A stretch of 64,000 bases of DNA from Glaciecola nitratireducens FR1064 (lineage in GTDB: Bacteria > Pseudomonadota > Gammaproteobacteria > Enterobacterales > Alteromonadaceae), in the NCBI RefSeq assembly GCF_000226565.1, contig NC_016041.1:2542001-2606000 (forward strand), read 5' to 3'. The position numbers and the translations under genes were made by a program. This document shows, one piece after another, positions 36,154 through 45,838 of the stretch (the stretch's first letter is position 1; every line of letters starts with the position of its first letter). Below the pieces are notes generated by a model. The model was not told the DNA's origin. It made no database searches and saw only the letters and a program-made list of their open reading frames with translations.

Positions 36154-36192
36154 AAAAGCCCCATCGTTTTAATGAAACAATGGGGCTTTTTT
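36154..36192 (+). terminator. Bidirectional terminator between pepO and the DUF938 gene
   Basis: AAAAGCCCCAT and ATGGGGCTTTT form an 11-bp stem, extended by partly paired sequence towards the loop. T-runs follow on both strands, so it can end the pepO transcript (plus) and the convergent methyltransferase transcript (minus). Confidence 0.92.
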
Positions 36193-36208
36193 ATTGCTCT
36201 CATGCATC

Positions 36209-36814
36209 TTATTTAGTGCGCCAGACCAACATCATATTATTCGCCGGCATATCAAGTTTCTCGCTCAGCGCTAACTGCGGCGCCCAAGAAGCAAGCTGCT
36301 CTATATCTCGATAGCCTCCTCGCCCGTTTGCAATCAGTTTTTCATGAAATTCTTGATTGCTTTCACTCGTAAACTTGCCATCCACAATAAATGGCCCGTA
36401 TTGGCAAAATACGCCGTTATTTGGTAAATGTTGAGCAACTAGCTGCATTAACACCTTAATCTCGTGTTCAAGCATTATATGCGCTGTATTTGCGGTATAT
36501 ATGCCATCGAAAGGCTGTAAAGTATTTGGTGCTTTACTTATCCACTCATCACGGGCGAGTTTTAAAGTGAACGGGCGATGCAGGTTTTCACTTGGAATTT
36601 CATCAAGCCACTGATTAATACCCTCGTGATAATCTTCAACATCAGAACAATGCCACTGTAAATGCGCCAAATTAGGGGCAAAGTACACAGCATGTTGGCC
36701 CGTACCCGAACCCACTTCTAGCACGTTGTGAACGTTTGCAAACGCTTTTTTAAGCACCTGTAATATCGGTTCTTTGTTATTTTCACACGCTTGGCTAAAC
36801 GGCTTCGGTTCCAT
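36209..36814 (-). CDS. DUF938 family SAM-dependent methyltransferase
   Basis: 201 aa. The SAM-binding motif I is clear (VLEVGSGTGQHAVYFA, residues about 32-47), with the DUF938 features SQACENNKEPILQVL at the start and DGIYTANTAHIMLEHE as the post-motif. DUF938 proteins have no established substrate. It follows the MetH C-terminal gene by 42 bases on the same strand, so it may be co-transcribed with the methionine genes, which would fit a methylation theme without proving one. ATG at 36814. Confidence 0.85.
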   Translation of the reverse strand: MEPKPFSQACENNKEPILQVLKKAFANVHNVLEVGSGTGQHAVYFAPNLAHLQWHCSDVEDYHEGINQWLDEIPSENLHRPFTLKLARDEWISKAPNTLQPFDGIYTANTAHIMLEHEIKVLMQLVAQHLPNNGVFCQYGPFIVDGKFTSESNQEFHEKLIANGRGGYRDIEQLASWAPQLALSEKLDMPANNMMLVWRTK

Positions 36815-36856
36815 TTCTTATCCTAGTTATACAATTCCTAGTTAGGTAATTCACAG

Positions 36857-39538
36857 TTAAGCATTCAAATTCGGTAGTAACCACTTTTCAGCCTCGGCCT
36901 GCGTCCAAGACTTGCGCTGCGCATAGTCTTTAAGCTGGTCCTGTTGAATTTTTGCAACCGCAAAATAACGCGCTTCCGGATGCGCAAAATACCAACCTGA
37001 AACCGATGCGCCTGGCCACATAGCGTAACTTGAGGTTAACTGCATGCCAATGCTTGCCTCAACATCGAGCAAATCCCAAATTAGCTGTTTTTCTGTGTGT
37101 TCTGGGCAAGCGGCATAGCCAGGTGCAGGACGTATCCCTTGGTACTTTTCACCAATTAGCGCTTCGTTATCTAAGCTCTCATCTTTGGCATATCCCCATA
37201 GCTCTTTACGCACTTGCTGATGCAGGTATTCCGCAAATGCTTCGGCGAGCCTGTCGGCAATCGCTTTACTCATAATTGAGTTATAGTCATCACCGTCGTC
37301 TTCATAAGCTTTGGCTAATTCATCTTCACCGATACCAGCAGTCACCGCAAACGCGCCCATATAATCAGTGCGACGCTGGGACAACGGCATGACAAAATCA
37401 CTCAAACAGTAATTTGGACCTTTTGGCTTATGTGTTTGTTGGCGCAGATGATGTGCAACGCCTATCTCTGTGCCTGTTATATTCTGAACATCAGTATTTT
37501 CTGATGATTGAGCGTCATCAGCCCCAACATGAGAATCCGCACTAAACACCAAAACATCTTCGCCTTGGGAATTAGCAGGAAATATCCCGACTCGCCCTTT
37601 CGCTTTAAGCTTTTTATTCGCACACAAACTATCGAGCATGTCATTCGCGTCTTTGAATACGCTTTTTGCTTCTTCCCCGACAATCTCGTCATTGAGAATG
37701 CGAGGGTATTTGCCTGCAAGTGACCACGTTAAGAAAAACGGAGTCCAATCAATGTACTCTCTCAGCGTATTTAAGTCCGCTTCAACGGTCTTAACACCCA
37801 AAAAGTTTGGTTTTGCTGGTTTATAGCTAGCCCAGTCACAGCTAAATTTATTGGTTTTTGCATCACTAAAGTTAATCGCTTTTGTACGCGGTGTTTTCTT
37901 TGCGTGGGCAATACGCACCTTTTCATACTCGGCTGAAATTTGCTCAGCATAAGCACCGCGATGCTCTTTTGAAATAAGCTTCTGGCATACGCCAACAGCA
38001 CGACTCGCATTGGGAACATACACCACCGGATGATCGTAATTTTGTTCTATCTTCACAGCAGTATGCGCTTTTGATGTTGTCGCACCGCCAATGAGTAGCG
38101 GTAAATCCATTTTCAAGCGCTGCATTTCTTTTGCTACTTGCACCATCTCATCTAATGAAGGTGTTATAAGACCGGACAATCCAATCATGTCGGCATTTTC
38201 GTCTTTAGCTACCTGCAAAATTTTTGCTGCAGGCACCATGACGCCTAAATCGATAACTTCAAAATTGTTACACTGCAGCACAACGCCAACAATATTTTTA
38301 CCGATATCGTGCACATCGCCTTTAACGGTCGCCATGATAATTTTACCGTTGGAACTGCGCACGCCTGATTTTTCAGCTTCAATGTAAGGCTGCAAATGCG
38401 CCACGGCTTTTTTCATGACGCGTGCCGACTTCACCACCTGCGGCAAAAACATTTTGCCTTCGCCGAACAAATCACCAACAACGTTCATGCCATCCATCAA
38501 AGGACCTTCAATAACGTGCAGTGGACGCTCAGCAGCAAGACGAGCCTCTTCGGTATCATCAATAATATAGTCAGTAATGCCTTTGACTAGAGCATGTTCC
38601 AAGCGTTTACTGACGGGATACTCGCGCCAAGCTAAATCTTCTTTCGCGGCGGCTTTTCCGTCGCCTTGGTACTTAGGCGCTAATTCAAGTAATTTATCAG
38701 TAGCATCGGGATGACGGTTGAGAATGACATCTTCAACGGCATCACGAAGCTCTGTAGGGATCTGATCGTACACTTCTAGCTGACCCGCATTCACAATCCC
38801 CATGTCCATGCCTGCACGAATTGCGTAAAACAAAAATACGCTGTGCATCGCTTCACGCACGGGGTTGTTGCCACGAAACGAGAATGAGATATTAGACAAG
38901 CCTCCAGATACATGACAATGCGGCAAGTTTTCTCGAATTTCGCGGGTTGCTTCTATAAAGTCCACGGCATAATTATTGTGTTCTTCAATACCGGTAGCCA
39001 CCGCAAATATATTGGGGTCGAAAATAATGTCTTCGGGCGGAAAGTTAAGCTTATCCACTAACAATTTATAGCTGCGTTTACAAATTTCGAACTTGCGCTT
39101 TTGCGTGTCTGCTTGGCCTTTTTCATCAAACGCCATTACCACCGTTGCTGCACCGTAGCGTTTAATCTTTTTCGCCTGTGCCAAAAACAGCTCTTCGCCC
39201 TCTTTTAAGCTAATGGAGTTAACAATTGCTTTGCCTTGAACACACTTTAATCCCGCTTCGATAATTGACCATTTAGAGGAATCAATCATGATCGGTACAC
39301 GCGAAATGTCAGGCTCGGATGCAATTAAGTTCAAGAAGCGCACCATCGCCGCTTCTGAATCCAACATGGCTTCATCCATGTTGATATCGATAATTTGAGC
39401 GCCGTTGGCCACTTGCTGGCGCGCAACGTCCAAAGCAGCTTCAAAGTCGTCTTCCATAATCAGACGTTTGAACATTGCCGAACCGGTTACGTTGGTTCGC
39501 TCACCTACATTAATAAAACTTGAAAAATCAGCAGTCAC
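36857..39538 (-). CDS. metH: Methionine synthase MetH, folate/B12/activation part
   Basis: 893 aa, corresponding to residues from about 350 to the end of E. coli MetH. Domains: pterin-binding (about 1-260, [13 protein letters not shown]), B12 cap and B12-binding (about 300-540, GDVHDIGKN with the cobalt-ligand His410), and the AdoMet activation domain (about 560-893, [15 protein letters not shown]). It methylates homocysteine from methyltetrahydrofolate together with the separate homocysteine-binding protein just upstream. The start is a GTG at 39538 behind TTAGGATGTGTT. The two genes together equal one E. coli MetH (1227 aa), and the break is at a domain border. Confidence 0.94.
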   Translation of the reverse strand: MTADFSSFINVGERTNVTGSAMFKRLIMEDDFEAALDVARQQVANGAQIIDINMDEAMLDSEAAMVRFLNLIASEPDISRVPIMIDSSKWSIIEAGLKCVQGKAIVNSISLKEGEELFLAQAKKIKRYGAATVVMAFDEKGQADTQKRKFEICKRSYKLLVDKLNFPPEDIIFDPNIFAVATGIEEHNNYAVDFIEATREIRENLPHCHVSGGLSNISFSFRGNNPVREAMHSVFLFYAIRAGMDMGIVNAGQLEVYDQIPTELRDAVEDVILNRHPDATDKLLELAPKYQGDGKAAAKEDLAWREYPVSKRLEHALVKGITDYIIDDTEEARLAAERPLHVIEGPLMDGMNVVGDLFGEGKMFLPQVVKSARVMKKAVAHLQPYIEAEKSGVRSSNGKIIMATVKGDVHDIGKNIVGVVLQCNNFEVIDLGVMVPAAKILQVAKDENADMIGLSGLITPSLDEMVQVAKEMQRLKMDLPLLIGGATTSKAHTAVKIEQNYDHPVVYVPNASRAVGVCQKLISKEHRGAYAEQISAEYEKVRIAHAKKTPRTKAINFSDAKTNKFSCDWASYKPAKPNFLGVKTVEADLNTLREYIDWTPFFLTWSLAGKYPRILNDEIVGEEAKSVFKDANDMLDSLCANKKLKAKGRVGIFPANSQGEDVLVFSADSHVGADDAQSSENTDVQNITGTEIGVAHHLRQQTHKPKGPNYCLSDFVMPLSQRRTDYMGAFAVTAGIGEDELAKAYEDDGDDYNSIMSKAIADRLAEAFAEYLHQQVRKELWGYAKDESLDNEALIGEKYQGIRPAPGYAACPEHTEKQLIWDLLDVEASIGMQLTSSYAMWPGASVSGWYFAHPEARYFAVAKIQQDQLKDYAQRKSWTQAEAEKWLLPNLNA

Positions 39539-39546
39539 AACACATC

Positions 39547-40608
39547 CTAATGAACAAAGGGCTCTAAGCCGGATAAACGCATTTTAACTTCGATGTCAGG
39601 TATTTGACGCGGCGGCAAACCAGATACCGCCTGGGCAACTTGTCGAATATGCTCCGGCGTGCTGCCGCAGCAACCACCTAAAATATTCACAAGGCCTGAT
39701 TGTCCCCATTCTTTTAAGTGCTCGGAAAGCTCTTCTGCTTCCATGTCGTATTCGCCGAACTCATTGGGTAAACCCGCATTCGGATGAGCAGACACATTGC
39801 ACTGCGCAATACGCGCAATTTCAGCCACATACTGACGCAGCAGGTCAGGTCCCAACGCGCAATTCAAACCAACAGAAAATGGATTAACGTGGCGCATTGA
39901 ATAATAAAACGCCTCAGAAGTTTGTCCCGATAAAGTGCGTCCGGAAGCGTCTGTAATTGTTCCTGAAATCATCACGGGTAGGATGATACCCAACTCTTCA
40001 AATACTTCTTCTACTGCATACACTGCAGCTTTTGCATTTAAGGTGTCGAAAATAGTTTCAACAAGTATGATATCTACTTTTCCCTCGATGAGAGCATGTG
40101 TTGATTCTTTGTAGGCTTCAACAAGCTCATCAAAGTGTACATTGCGCTTACCAGGGTCGTTAACGTCGGGTGAAATAGACGCGGTGCGGCTAGTTGGACC
40201 AATAACCCCAGCAACAAAACGAGGCTTATCCGGCGTTTTCGCACTATATTCATCAGCCGCTTCTCGCGCTAATTTAGCTGCGCTTAAATTAATTTGACGA
40301 GATTCATCCTGCATATCGTAATCTGACATTGAAATGCTCGTAGCATTAAAGGTGTTGGTTTCAATGATATCAGCACCTGCAGCAAGGTATTCTCGGTGAA
40401 TGTTTCTGATAATGTCTGGCTGCGTTATAGACAATAGGTCATTATTCCCTTTCACATCACAATGCCAATTTTTATATTGTTCGCCGCGATATTCAGCCTC
40501 ATCAAGTTGACACTTCTGTATCATGGTACCCATGGCGCCATCCAGTATTAATATGCGCTCTCTAGCTATGCTAGTTAAGAGGTCTAGGTTATTTGTGGTT
40601 TTGCTCAC
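39547..40608 (-). CDS. metH: Methionine synthase MetH, homocysteine-binding part
   Basis: 353 aa, the homocysteine S-methyltransferase domain only. Start [20 protein letters not shown], zinc ligands in VGLNCALGP and in [12 protein letters not shown]. It binds and activates homocysteine through zinc. It ends with a TAG 8 bases before the GTG of the second MetH gene, in a different frame with further stops, and the ribosome site of that gene overlaps this stop. So this is a real two-gene form and not a single frameshift. The start is GTG at 40608 behind GAGAGATT. Confidence 0.92.
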   Translation of the reverse strand: MSKTTNNLDLLTSIARERILILDGAMGTMIQKCQLDEAEYRGEQYKNWHCDVKGNNDLLSITQPDIIRNIHREYLAAGADIIETNTFNATSISMSDYDMQDESRQINLSAAKLAREAADEYSAKTPDKPRFVAGVIGPTSRTASISPDVNDPGKRNVHFDELVEAYKESTHALIEGKVDIILVETIFDTLNAKAAVYAVEEVFEELGIILPVMISGTITDASGRTLSGQTSEAFYYSMRHVNPFSVGLNCALGPDLLRQYVAEIARIAQCNVSAHPNAGLPNEFGEYDMEAEELSEHLKEWGQSGLVNILGGCCGSTPEHIRQVAQAVSGLPPRQIPDIEVKMRLSGLEPFVH

Positions 40609-40726
40609 AATCTCTCTCTTTTCTGTTGCAATGTTTCACCGCACGTTTCTTTTGTATTTATCAAGTGTTTGCTTATCGACTTTGCAAATAGCATTTTATT
40701 GCTCTCGTTAACGCTTGTATTTGAGT

Positions 40727-41656
40727 CTAGCATTCACGTCGTCTAAGTGTGCTTAAATCGTAAGGTGTATTTTGATAAACATAGTAATTAAGCCAATTCG
40801 TTAATAGTAAGCTGCCATGTGACTTCCAGCGCACTATTGGTTCCTGACTCGGATCGTTGTTAGTAAAATAGTTACTTGGAACAACAGGTTCTAGGCCTGC
40901 CTCTACATCACGTTCATATTCGAGCGCTAGTGTATTTGGATCGTATTCCGGATGACCGGTCACGAAAACCAAACGACGATCATCAGTAGCGCTAATGTAG
41001 GTGCCTGCAACGTCTGATTGCGCCAATACCTTTAAGCCAGGTACTTTTTCATAATCTTCGAGCAGGATTTCACCAACTCGACTATGCGGTGCCCAAAAGT
41101 GCGGATCAAAACCACGCATTAACTCATCGTTTGCTTGTACTACATCATGTTCGAACACTCCCGATAACTTATTGGCTCGCAATTGACGCTGCACACCGTA
41201 AAAATGATACATTGCAGCATGAGCAGCCCAGCATAAAAAGATTGTCGACTGCACATTTTCTTGCGCCCAATCTAGCAGCTCGGTCATCTTATCCCAGTAC
41301 TTAACGTCCTCATATTCGAGTAGTCCAAGAGGCGCACCGGTTACAATCCAACCATCATAGTTTTTATCCGATACTTCGCTAAACTCATGATAGAAAGCGT
41401 CCATATGCGACTTCGGGGTATTTTTCGGCGTTGTCTCATCAATCCGGATTAAGTCAACGTTAATTTGAATCGGCGTATTTGATAATAATCGTAGAATCTG
41501 AATTTCAGTTTCAATTTTATTCGGCATTAAATTCAATATCCCAACTTCTAGCGGACGAATGTTTTGGCTAGCAGCGCGGTTACTGTCCATGGCAAAGATG
41601 TTTTCTTGCAGTAGCACATCTAAAGCTGGCAGATCGGACGGAATTTTAATGGGCAT
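40727..41656 (-). CDS. metA: Homoserine O-succinyltransferase
   Basis: 309 aa, the E. coli size, from ATG 41656 behind AGGTGGTATTA. The catalytic residues fall at E. coli numbers: Cys142 (FLCWAAHAAMY), His235 and Glu237 (TGHPEYDP). It acylates homoserine, the first committed step to methionine. Some family members use acetyl-CoA; a specificity residue was not judged, so succinyl is the default by family. Tandem met boxes stand 91-114 bases upstream. The metH pair follows 118 bases downstream on the same strand. Confidence 0.95.
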   Translation of the reverse strand: MPIKIPSDLPALDVLLQENIFAMDSNRAASQNIRPLEVGILNLMPNKIETEIQILRLLSNTPIQINVDLIRIDETTPKNTPKSHMDAFYHEFSEVSDKNYDGWIVTGAPLGLLEYEDVKYWDKMTELLDWAQENVQSTIFLCWAAHAAMYHFYGVQRQLRANKLSGVFEHDVVQANDELMRGFDPHFWAPHSRVGEILLEDYEKVPGLKVLAQSDVAGTYISATDDRRLVFVTGHPEYDPNTLALEYERDVEAGLEPVVPSNYFTNNDPSQEPIVRWKSHGSLLLTNWLNYYVYQNTPYDLSTLRRREC

Positions 41657-41746
41657 TAATACCACCTGTCTTTAAATCCATGCTCGTTTCAAAGGCATGT
41701 TTTATTATCAACGTGGTTATCATTGTGGCGATATCAAACGAAAAGT

Positions 41747-41770
41747 CAACATCTTTACGTCTAGACGTCT
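41747..41770. promoter_or_regulatory. Tandem MetJ boxes upstream of metA
   Basis: Three adjacent 8-mers: CAACATCT (5/8), TTACGTCT (6/8) and AGACGTCT (8/8) against the met box AGACGTCT. MetJ binds such tandem boxes with S-adenosylmethionine as corepressor. A MetJ gene is not in the window, but the match and place make metA repression by MetJ likely. Confidence 0.85.
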
Positions 41771-41889
41771 AATTAAAATTAACGTGAGTACAAGAATTTG
41801 GACTCTATTTGCTAAATGAAAATCTGTGCACACTTATTTAAGGATTGCTCAGCATGCAGATCAGCGTTGTGGTAAACCCCTTTAGAGGT

Positions 41890-42384
41890 TTATTTGCGCG
41901 CTTTTTCCTGAAATCCCATTAACACCTCTACTTCGGCTTTCGGTAGGTCGCAGGCGTCGATGATTTCATTGATACTAGCACCAGATGCAACGAGACTGTG
42001 CGCCTTCGCATACATTTTTGCTGCAGGGTCTTGTTGAGAAAGCTCATCAATTTGTGCCATCAACTTATCAATATCAAATTTAAGCGCTTCTATTTCGGCC
42101 GCATGGGTTTGCGTAATATTCGCTGTAAAAGCAGAAACCGCACTATCCAACTCAATGGTAAGTCTTTGTTTGTTTTGCTCATATGAATCTTTTTGGATTT
42201 GCTCTAAAGCGTATAGCTTGGATTGATGAGCTTCATTGGTTTTATAGAGGCTATTGATAAGTTCGAGCGCTTTGTTCAACCGCAGGCTAAGCTTTCTATT
42301 CGACTGAATAGCAATTATCGCAATCCCTAAGCCAACAAAAGATATACAAAGGAGCACCATGTTGATCATTGAAATTTCTTGCAT
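41890..42384 (-). CDS. DUF2802 family protein at the end of the chemotaxis cluster
   Basis: 164 aa. One N-terminal membrane helix (about 8-27, MVLLCISFVGLGIAIIAIQS), a coiled coil (about 30-120, LRLNKALELINSLYKTNEAH), and a C-terminal DUF2802 part resembling a helix-turn-helix (LVASGASINEIIDACDLPKA). The function is unknown. It stands after cheW in Vibrio and Shewanella clusters too. Here a terminator separates it from cheW, so it may be expressed separately. The start could also be the ATG five codons inside (42369). Confidence 0.8.
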   Translation of the reverse strand: MQEISMINMVLLCISFVGLGIAIIAIQSNRKLSLRLNKALELINSLYKTNEAHQSKLYALEQIQKDSYEQNKQRLTIELDSAVSAFTANITQTHAAEIEALKFDIDKLMAQIDELSQQDPAAKMYAKAHSLVASGASINEIIDACDLPKAEVEVLMGFQEKARK

Positions 42385-42446
42385 TGAGACACTTTCTTAT
42401 TTGTTGTTAGTACATGCAAATGTAACGCATTCCCGCAAATAAATAC

Positions 42447-42477
42447 AAAAATACCGTGACGAGGCACGGTATTTTTT
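42447..42477 (-). terminator. Terminator after cheW
   Basis: AAAAATACCGTG and CACGGTATTTTT form a long stem with a 6-base loop and T-runs on both strands. It ends the fli-che transcript after cheW and before the DUF2802 gene. Confidence 0.9.
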
Positions 42478-42531
42478 ACATTGATTGGGCTGCGCTGCTG
42501 AAAAGAAGCGCCCTGCAGTTTGCACAAAGTG

Positions 42532-43023
42532 TTATAAACTGCTCATTTCGTCCCATTCTTCGTCACTCAATAACTTATTGAGGTCAACCAAGATAAGAAG
42601 ACTTCCGTTTCTATTGCTTACGCCTTGTATAAACTTAGCGCTTTCTTCGGTCCCTACATTTGGCGTGCTATCAATTTCAGATGAGCGTAAATAGACAACT
42701 TCAGCGACACTATCAACGAGAATCCCAACCACTTGCTCATCCGACTCAATTATGACAATACGTGTATTGTCAGTTATGTCTGTTGGTGGCAAACCGAAGC
42801 GCGACCTAGTATCAATGACAGTAACGACATTACCGCGTAAGTTGATAATCCCAAGCACATAATCGGGGGCACCAGGAACTGGCGCTATTTCTGTGTAACG
42901 CAAGACTTCCTGAACTTGCATAACATTGATCCCATAAGTTTCCTCATCTAGGCGATAAGTTACCCATTGCAACACCTCATCATTTGGGTCGCTAGCGGCA
43001 ATCTTTGTTCTATCTTGGTTCAT
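42532..43023 (-). CDS. cheW: Chemotaxis coupling protein CheW
   Basis: 163 aa, a single CheW domain: QWVTYRLDEETYGINVMQVQ, IAPVPGAPDYVLGIINLRG (the receptor/kinase contact loop), then VVTVIDTRSRFGLP. It links receptors to CheA in the polar array. ATG at 43023 behind GGAGTAAATTAA, 44 bases after parP. It is the last gene before the terminator. Confidence 0.96.
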   Translation of the reverse strand: MNQDRTKIAASDPNDEVLQWVTYRLDEETYGINVMQVQEVLRYTEIAPVPGAPDYVLGIINLRGNVVTVIDTRSRFGLPPTDITDNTRIVIIESDEQVVGILVDSVAEVVYLRSSEIDSTPNVGTEESAKFIQGVSNRNGSLLILVDLNKLLSDEEWDEMSSL

Positions 43024-43067
43024 TTAATTTACTCCGTCACACAAGGTATTTTTCTGTTTGTTAAACG

Positions 43068-43868
43068 TCACTTGCTGCCTAAACCTGCTTTAAGCATTTC
43101 AACAAGTTCCTCAACATTAATTAAAGCACACATTCTTTCTTTTACCATGCCTGCCAACCACGGCCGTTTACCTGAATTATTTCGCCACTTCACGTCAGAC
43201 TTATTCAGTTCAACGGTATTAACCAACTTTTCGCAAGCAAGGCCCCAAGGCGTTTTACCCAAGTTAATCAAGAATCGATAATTCAAATCTTCTGCCATCT
43301 TTTCGTCGTATTTCTCTGGCATCACCCATCGAGCAGAGTCTACGACATTAAACTTATCTTCATTTTTCAACATGACCCCCATAAACCAGTTCGGTTTTCC
43401 GATTAGAGGCGCGATTTTCGTGATTTCATGTATTCCGCCTAACTCAATCAACGGAACGGCTAACGTTAAGCCGGCTACTTCAAAAAACAGCGCTTGAAAA
43501 CGCTCATCGAGCGAATCTTGCAAACTTGTTGGTGCCGAAACTTCCAACCTACTTGTCTCTGTTTCGACCTGAATTTGAATTTCTTTATCATCTTGTTCAA
43601 TTATCTGCTGCTGAAAACCTAAATTTGTTGTTTCTGGTTCAACTATCGCCTTTAAAAACGGCTCAGGTGACTGCTCAGATTTTATTTCCGTATTTTTTTC
43701 AAGAAGCCTATTCAGTTCCTCTTGTCGCTTTTCACTGGCTTGATCTAACAATTTTTGCGCAGCAGCTTTATCAAAAATAGATTCAGGAACTGATTCAGTT
43801 AGCAAATCAGCGAGATAATCCTCTACCACGTTTTCTTTGGCAAATTCATTCTTATCCTTCATTTGCAA
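43068..43868 (-). CDS. parP: ParP-like protein with C-terminal CheW-like domain
   Basis: 266 aa. About 125 residues of acidic, low-complexity N terminus (LLEKNTEIKSEQSPEPFLKA), then a degenerate CheW-like domain (FFEVAGLTLAVPLIELGGIH; GKPNWFMGVMLKNEDKFNVV). Length, place between parC and cheW, and layout match Vibrio ParP. ParP there keeps CheA in the array and ties the array to ParC at the pole; that role is transferred by synteny. It overlaps the parC stop by 17 bases. ATG at 43868 behind AAGGACATTGCAA. Confidence 0.85.
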   Translation of the reverse strand: MQMKDKNEFAKENVVEDYLADLLTESVPESIFDKAAAQKLLDQASEKRQEELNRLLEKNTEIKSEQSPEPFLKAIVEPETTNLGFQQQIIEQDDKEIQIQVETETSRLEVSAPTSLQDSLDERFQALFFEVAGLTLAVPLIELGGIHEITKIAPLIGKPNWFMGVMLKNEDKFNVVDSARWVMPEKYDEKMAEDLNYRFLINLGKTPWGLACEKLVNTVELNKSDVKWRNNSGKRPWLAGMVKERMCALINVEELVEMLKAGLGSK

Positions 43869-44622
43869 TGTCCTTCAAAAACTTCTGGTAGGCAAAAACC
43901 CCTCTGCATTTTGGCGCGAAAAGAGAGGCTGGCACCTGCGCTTGACTGGCGTCTCGGAACTTAGTGTCAACTGGGATGAATCCTCTCCACAGTTGCTCAG
44001 GATAATCCTCAGTCAGCGTTGTATAAGCCTGAATTGTTGCGTTTACGCGCCTATCAAACATAGTAGCGATGATACTTATAGGAATGTTTTCTGGCATTGT
44101 TTTGCGCATAATCTTGAGGGTACGCATCATTCTATCCAATCCTTTAAGAGCCAAGTGCTCTGTTTGCACTGGCACGATGATACGGTTGCTGCAAGCAAGC
44201 GCATTTACCATAGACACACCTAATATGGGAGGGCAATCGATCACTACATAGTCAAATTGACGTTTAATAGACGCAAGTGCCTTTTTCAGTATCAAACCTT
44301 TGCCACTTTCCATGCCCATTTTACGATCCAATGTGGCTAGCGCCATGGTCGCAGGCAGGACCATCAAACCAGGTACCTTGGTTAAGCAGAGGCAGTCTAG
44401 CAATGCTTGGCCTTGGTATTTTTCTGGCTGAGCGAAAACATCATAAATACTGTTATCGAGGGTCTCTGAATCAATTCCAAAATAATAACTTAGGCTAGCG
44501 TGAGGATCTGTATCAACAAGCAAAACTCGCTCGCCCTGCTGCGCTAAAAGCCCACCAAGCGTAACGGCCGTCGTTGTTTTACCAACGCCGCCTTTTTGAT
44601 TCGCGACTGTCCAAATATTCAA
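43852..44622 (-). CDS. parC: ParC-like ParA-family ATPase (polar localisation of chemotaxis arrays)
   Basis: 256 aa. Deviant Walker A KGGVGKTTTAVTLGGLLAQQ (residues 10-29), switch I DTDPHASLS, switch II VIDCPPILGVSMVNA. This is a ParA/Soj ATPase without an N-terminal DNA-binding domain and without parB or parS nearby. Its place between cheB and parP is that of Vibrio ParC, which positions chemotaxis arrays at cell poles. The symbol clashes with topoisomerase IV parC, to which it is unrelated. The start is a TTG at 44622 with a weak ribosome site; no other start keeps the P-loop. Confidence 0.88.
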   Translation of the reverse strand: MNIWTVANQKGGVGKTTTAVTLGGLLAQQGERVLLVDTDPHASLSYYFGIDSETLDNSIYDVFAQPEKYQGQALLDCLCLTKVPGLMVLPATMALATLDRKMGMESGKGLILKKALASIKRQFDYVVIDCPPILGVSMVNALACSNRIIVPVQTEHLALKGLDRMMRTLKIMRKTMPENIPISIIATMFDRRVNATIQAYTTLTEDYPEQLWRGFIPVDTKFRDASQAQVPASLFAPKCRGVFAYQKFLKDIANEG

Positions 44623-44653
44623 TTGCTTACTAACTCATTATTGCTGGGTTGGT

Positions 44654-45778
44654 TCACAGGTTCATTTCTGTGATGATGTGTCGGGCAATGTTTTCCAATG
44701 GAATAACTCTATCACAACTTCCTGATTCTGCGACGGCTTTCGGCATGCCGTAAACAACACTCGAATTTTCATCTTGGGCCCAAATTGTTGCCCCTTTCGC
44801 TTTTAACAATTTAGAACCCTCGGCTCCATCAGCTCCCATTCCGGTCAATATGATGCTTAGTACATCACCAGAGAATGCCGAAACTAGAGACTCCATCGCA
44901 AAATCGATACAGGGATGATAAATGAAGGCTCTCTCCTTCGGCGCGTCAGTTATGCTTATTTTAGCAAAAGCGCCAACGCCTGTGACTTGAATTTGCTTGC
45001 CACCCTGAGCGAGATAAATGGTGCCTTTTTCAAGCCTATCGTTATCTTCTGCCAGCTTCACTTTCAATTCAGTATACTTGTCGAGACGCTCTGCAAAAGC
45101 AGCTGTGAACGTGCCTGGCATGTGTTGAACGAGTATCACTGGACAAGGAAAATGATTCGGCAAGTCGCTGATCACTTTTTGCAATGCGACAGGGCCACCC
45201 GTGCTAGCACCAATGAACAACAGTTTATAGCGTTTACCCGATGCAGGTAACGGGGACACCGACGGCTGAAGTTTAGTGAATGCAGGTTGCCTTGCTGGAA
45301 AGTTGCTATAATCTGGTTTGTTTGTTTGAGCTGGATCGGGTGTAATCCTAGCTTTTATATCACTATTGGGGCCAAGCCGACGACTGCGTGCTAACGCTTT
45401 TACCCGTCGTTGAATAACTAGAATAGCTTCTGGCCTTTCACTGCTGATGTCGTCAAATTTTTTAGGAATAAAGTCAGCGGCACCGGCTTGCAAAGCATCA
45501 AGAGTGACCTGTGCACCTGCGTGTGTGAGTGAAGAAAACATTAAAATTGCGGTAGGCGCCGCCTGCATTATTTTGGCAACAGCGGTGATACCATTCATCA
45601 CCGGCATTTCGACGTCCATTGTAATCACGTCAGGCTTGAGTTCTATGGCTTTTTGAACTGCTTCTGCACCATTAACGGCATGCCCGACAACTTGAATACT
45701 GGGGTCTTGCTCTAAAACTGATGTTAAGCGACTTCGATAAAACGCAGAATCATCAACTATCAACACTCGATATGGCAT
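44654..45778 (-). CDS. cheB: Chemotaxis methylesterase/glutamine deamidase CheB
   Basis: 374 aa. Receiver domain (1-120, phospho-acceptor D55 in VITMDVEMPV), linker, and the methylesterase domain (about 185-374) with the catalytic Ser (FIGASTGGPVALQ), His (ILVQHMPGTFT) and Asp (TGMGADGAEG). It removes methyl groups from chemoreceptors for adaptation. A cheR partner is not in the window. It follows cheA by 60 bases. Confidence 0.96.
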   Translation of the reverse strand: MPYRVLIVDDSAFYRSRLTSVLEQDPSIQVVGHAVNGAEAVQKAIELKPDVITMDVEMPVMNGITAVAKIMQAAPTAILMFSSLTHAGAQVTLDALQAGAADFIPKKFDDISSERPEAILVIQRRVKALARSRRLGPNSDIKARITPDPAQTNKPDYSNFPARQPAFTKLQPSVSPLPASGKRYKLLFIGASTGGPVALQKVISDLPNHFPCPVILVQHMPGTFTAAFAERLDKYTELKVKLAEDNDRLEKGTIYLAQGGKQIQVTGVGAFAKISITDAPKERAFIYHPCIDFAMESLVSAFSGDVLSIILTGMGADGAEGSKLLKAKGATIWAQDENSSVVYGMPKAVAESGSCDRVIPLENIARHIITEMNL

Positions 45779-45838
45779 CGTTTTTTGAGGCCCTTTTCCC
45801 TAATTCGAAATGGAGGCCTAGTTTGCCAAATGGCGCAA

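Noticed and set aside
39539..39546. MetH break read as a sequencing frameshift
   Set aside because: Stops occur in the first frame on both sides of the gap, the second gene has its own ribosome site and GTG, and the break is at a domain border with both halves complete.
43852..44622. Plasmid or chromosome partition parA
   Set aside because: No parB gene or parS-like repeats nearby, and the place between cheB and parP is that of the chemotaxis-array ATPase.
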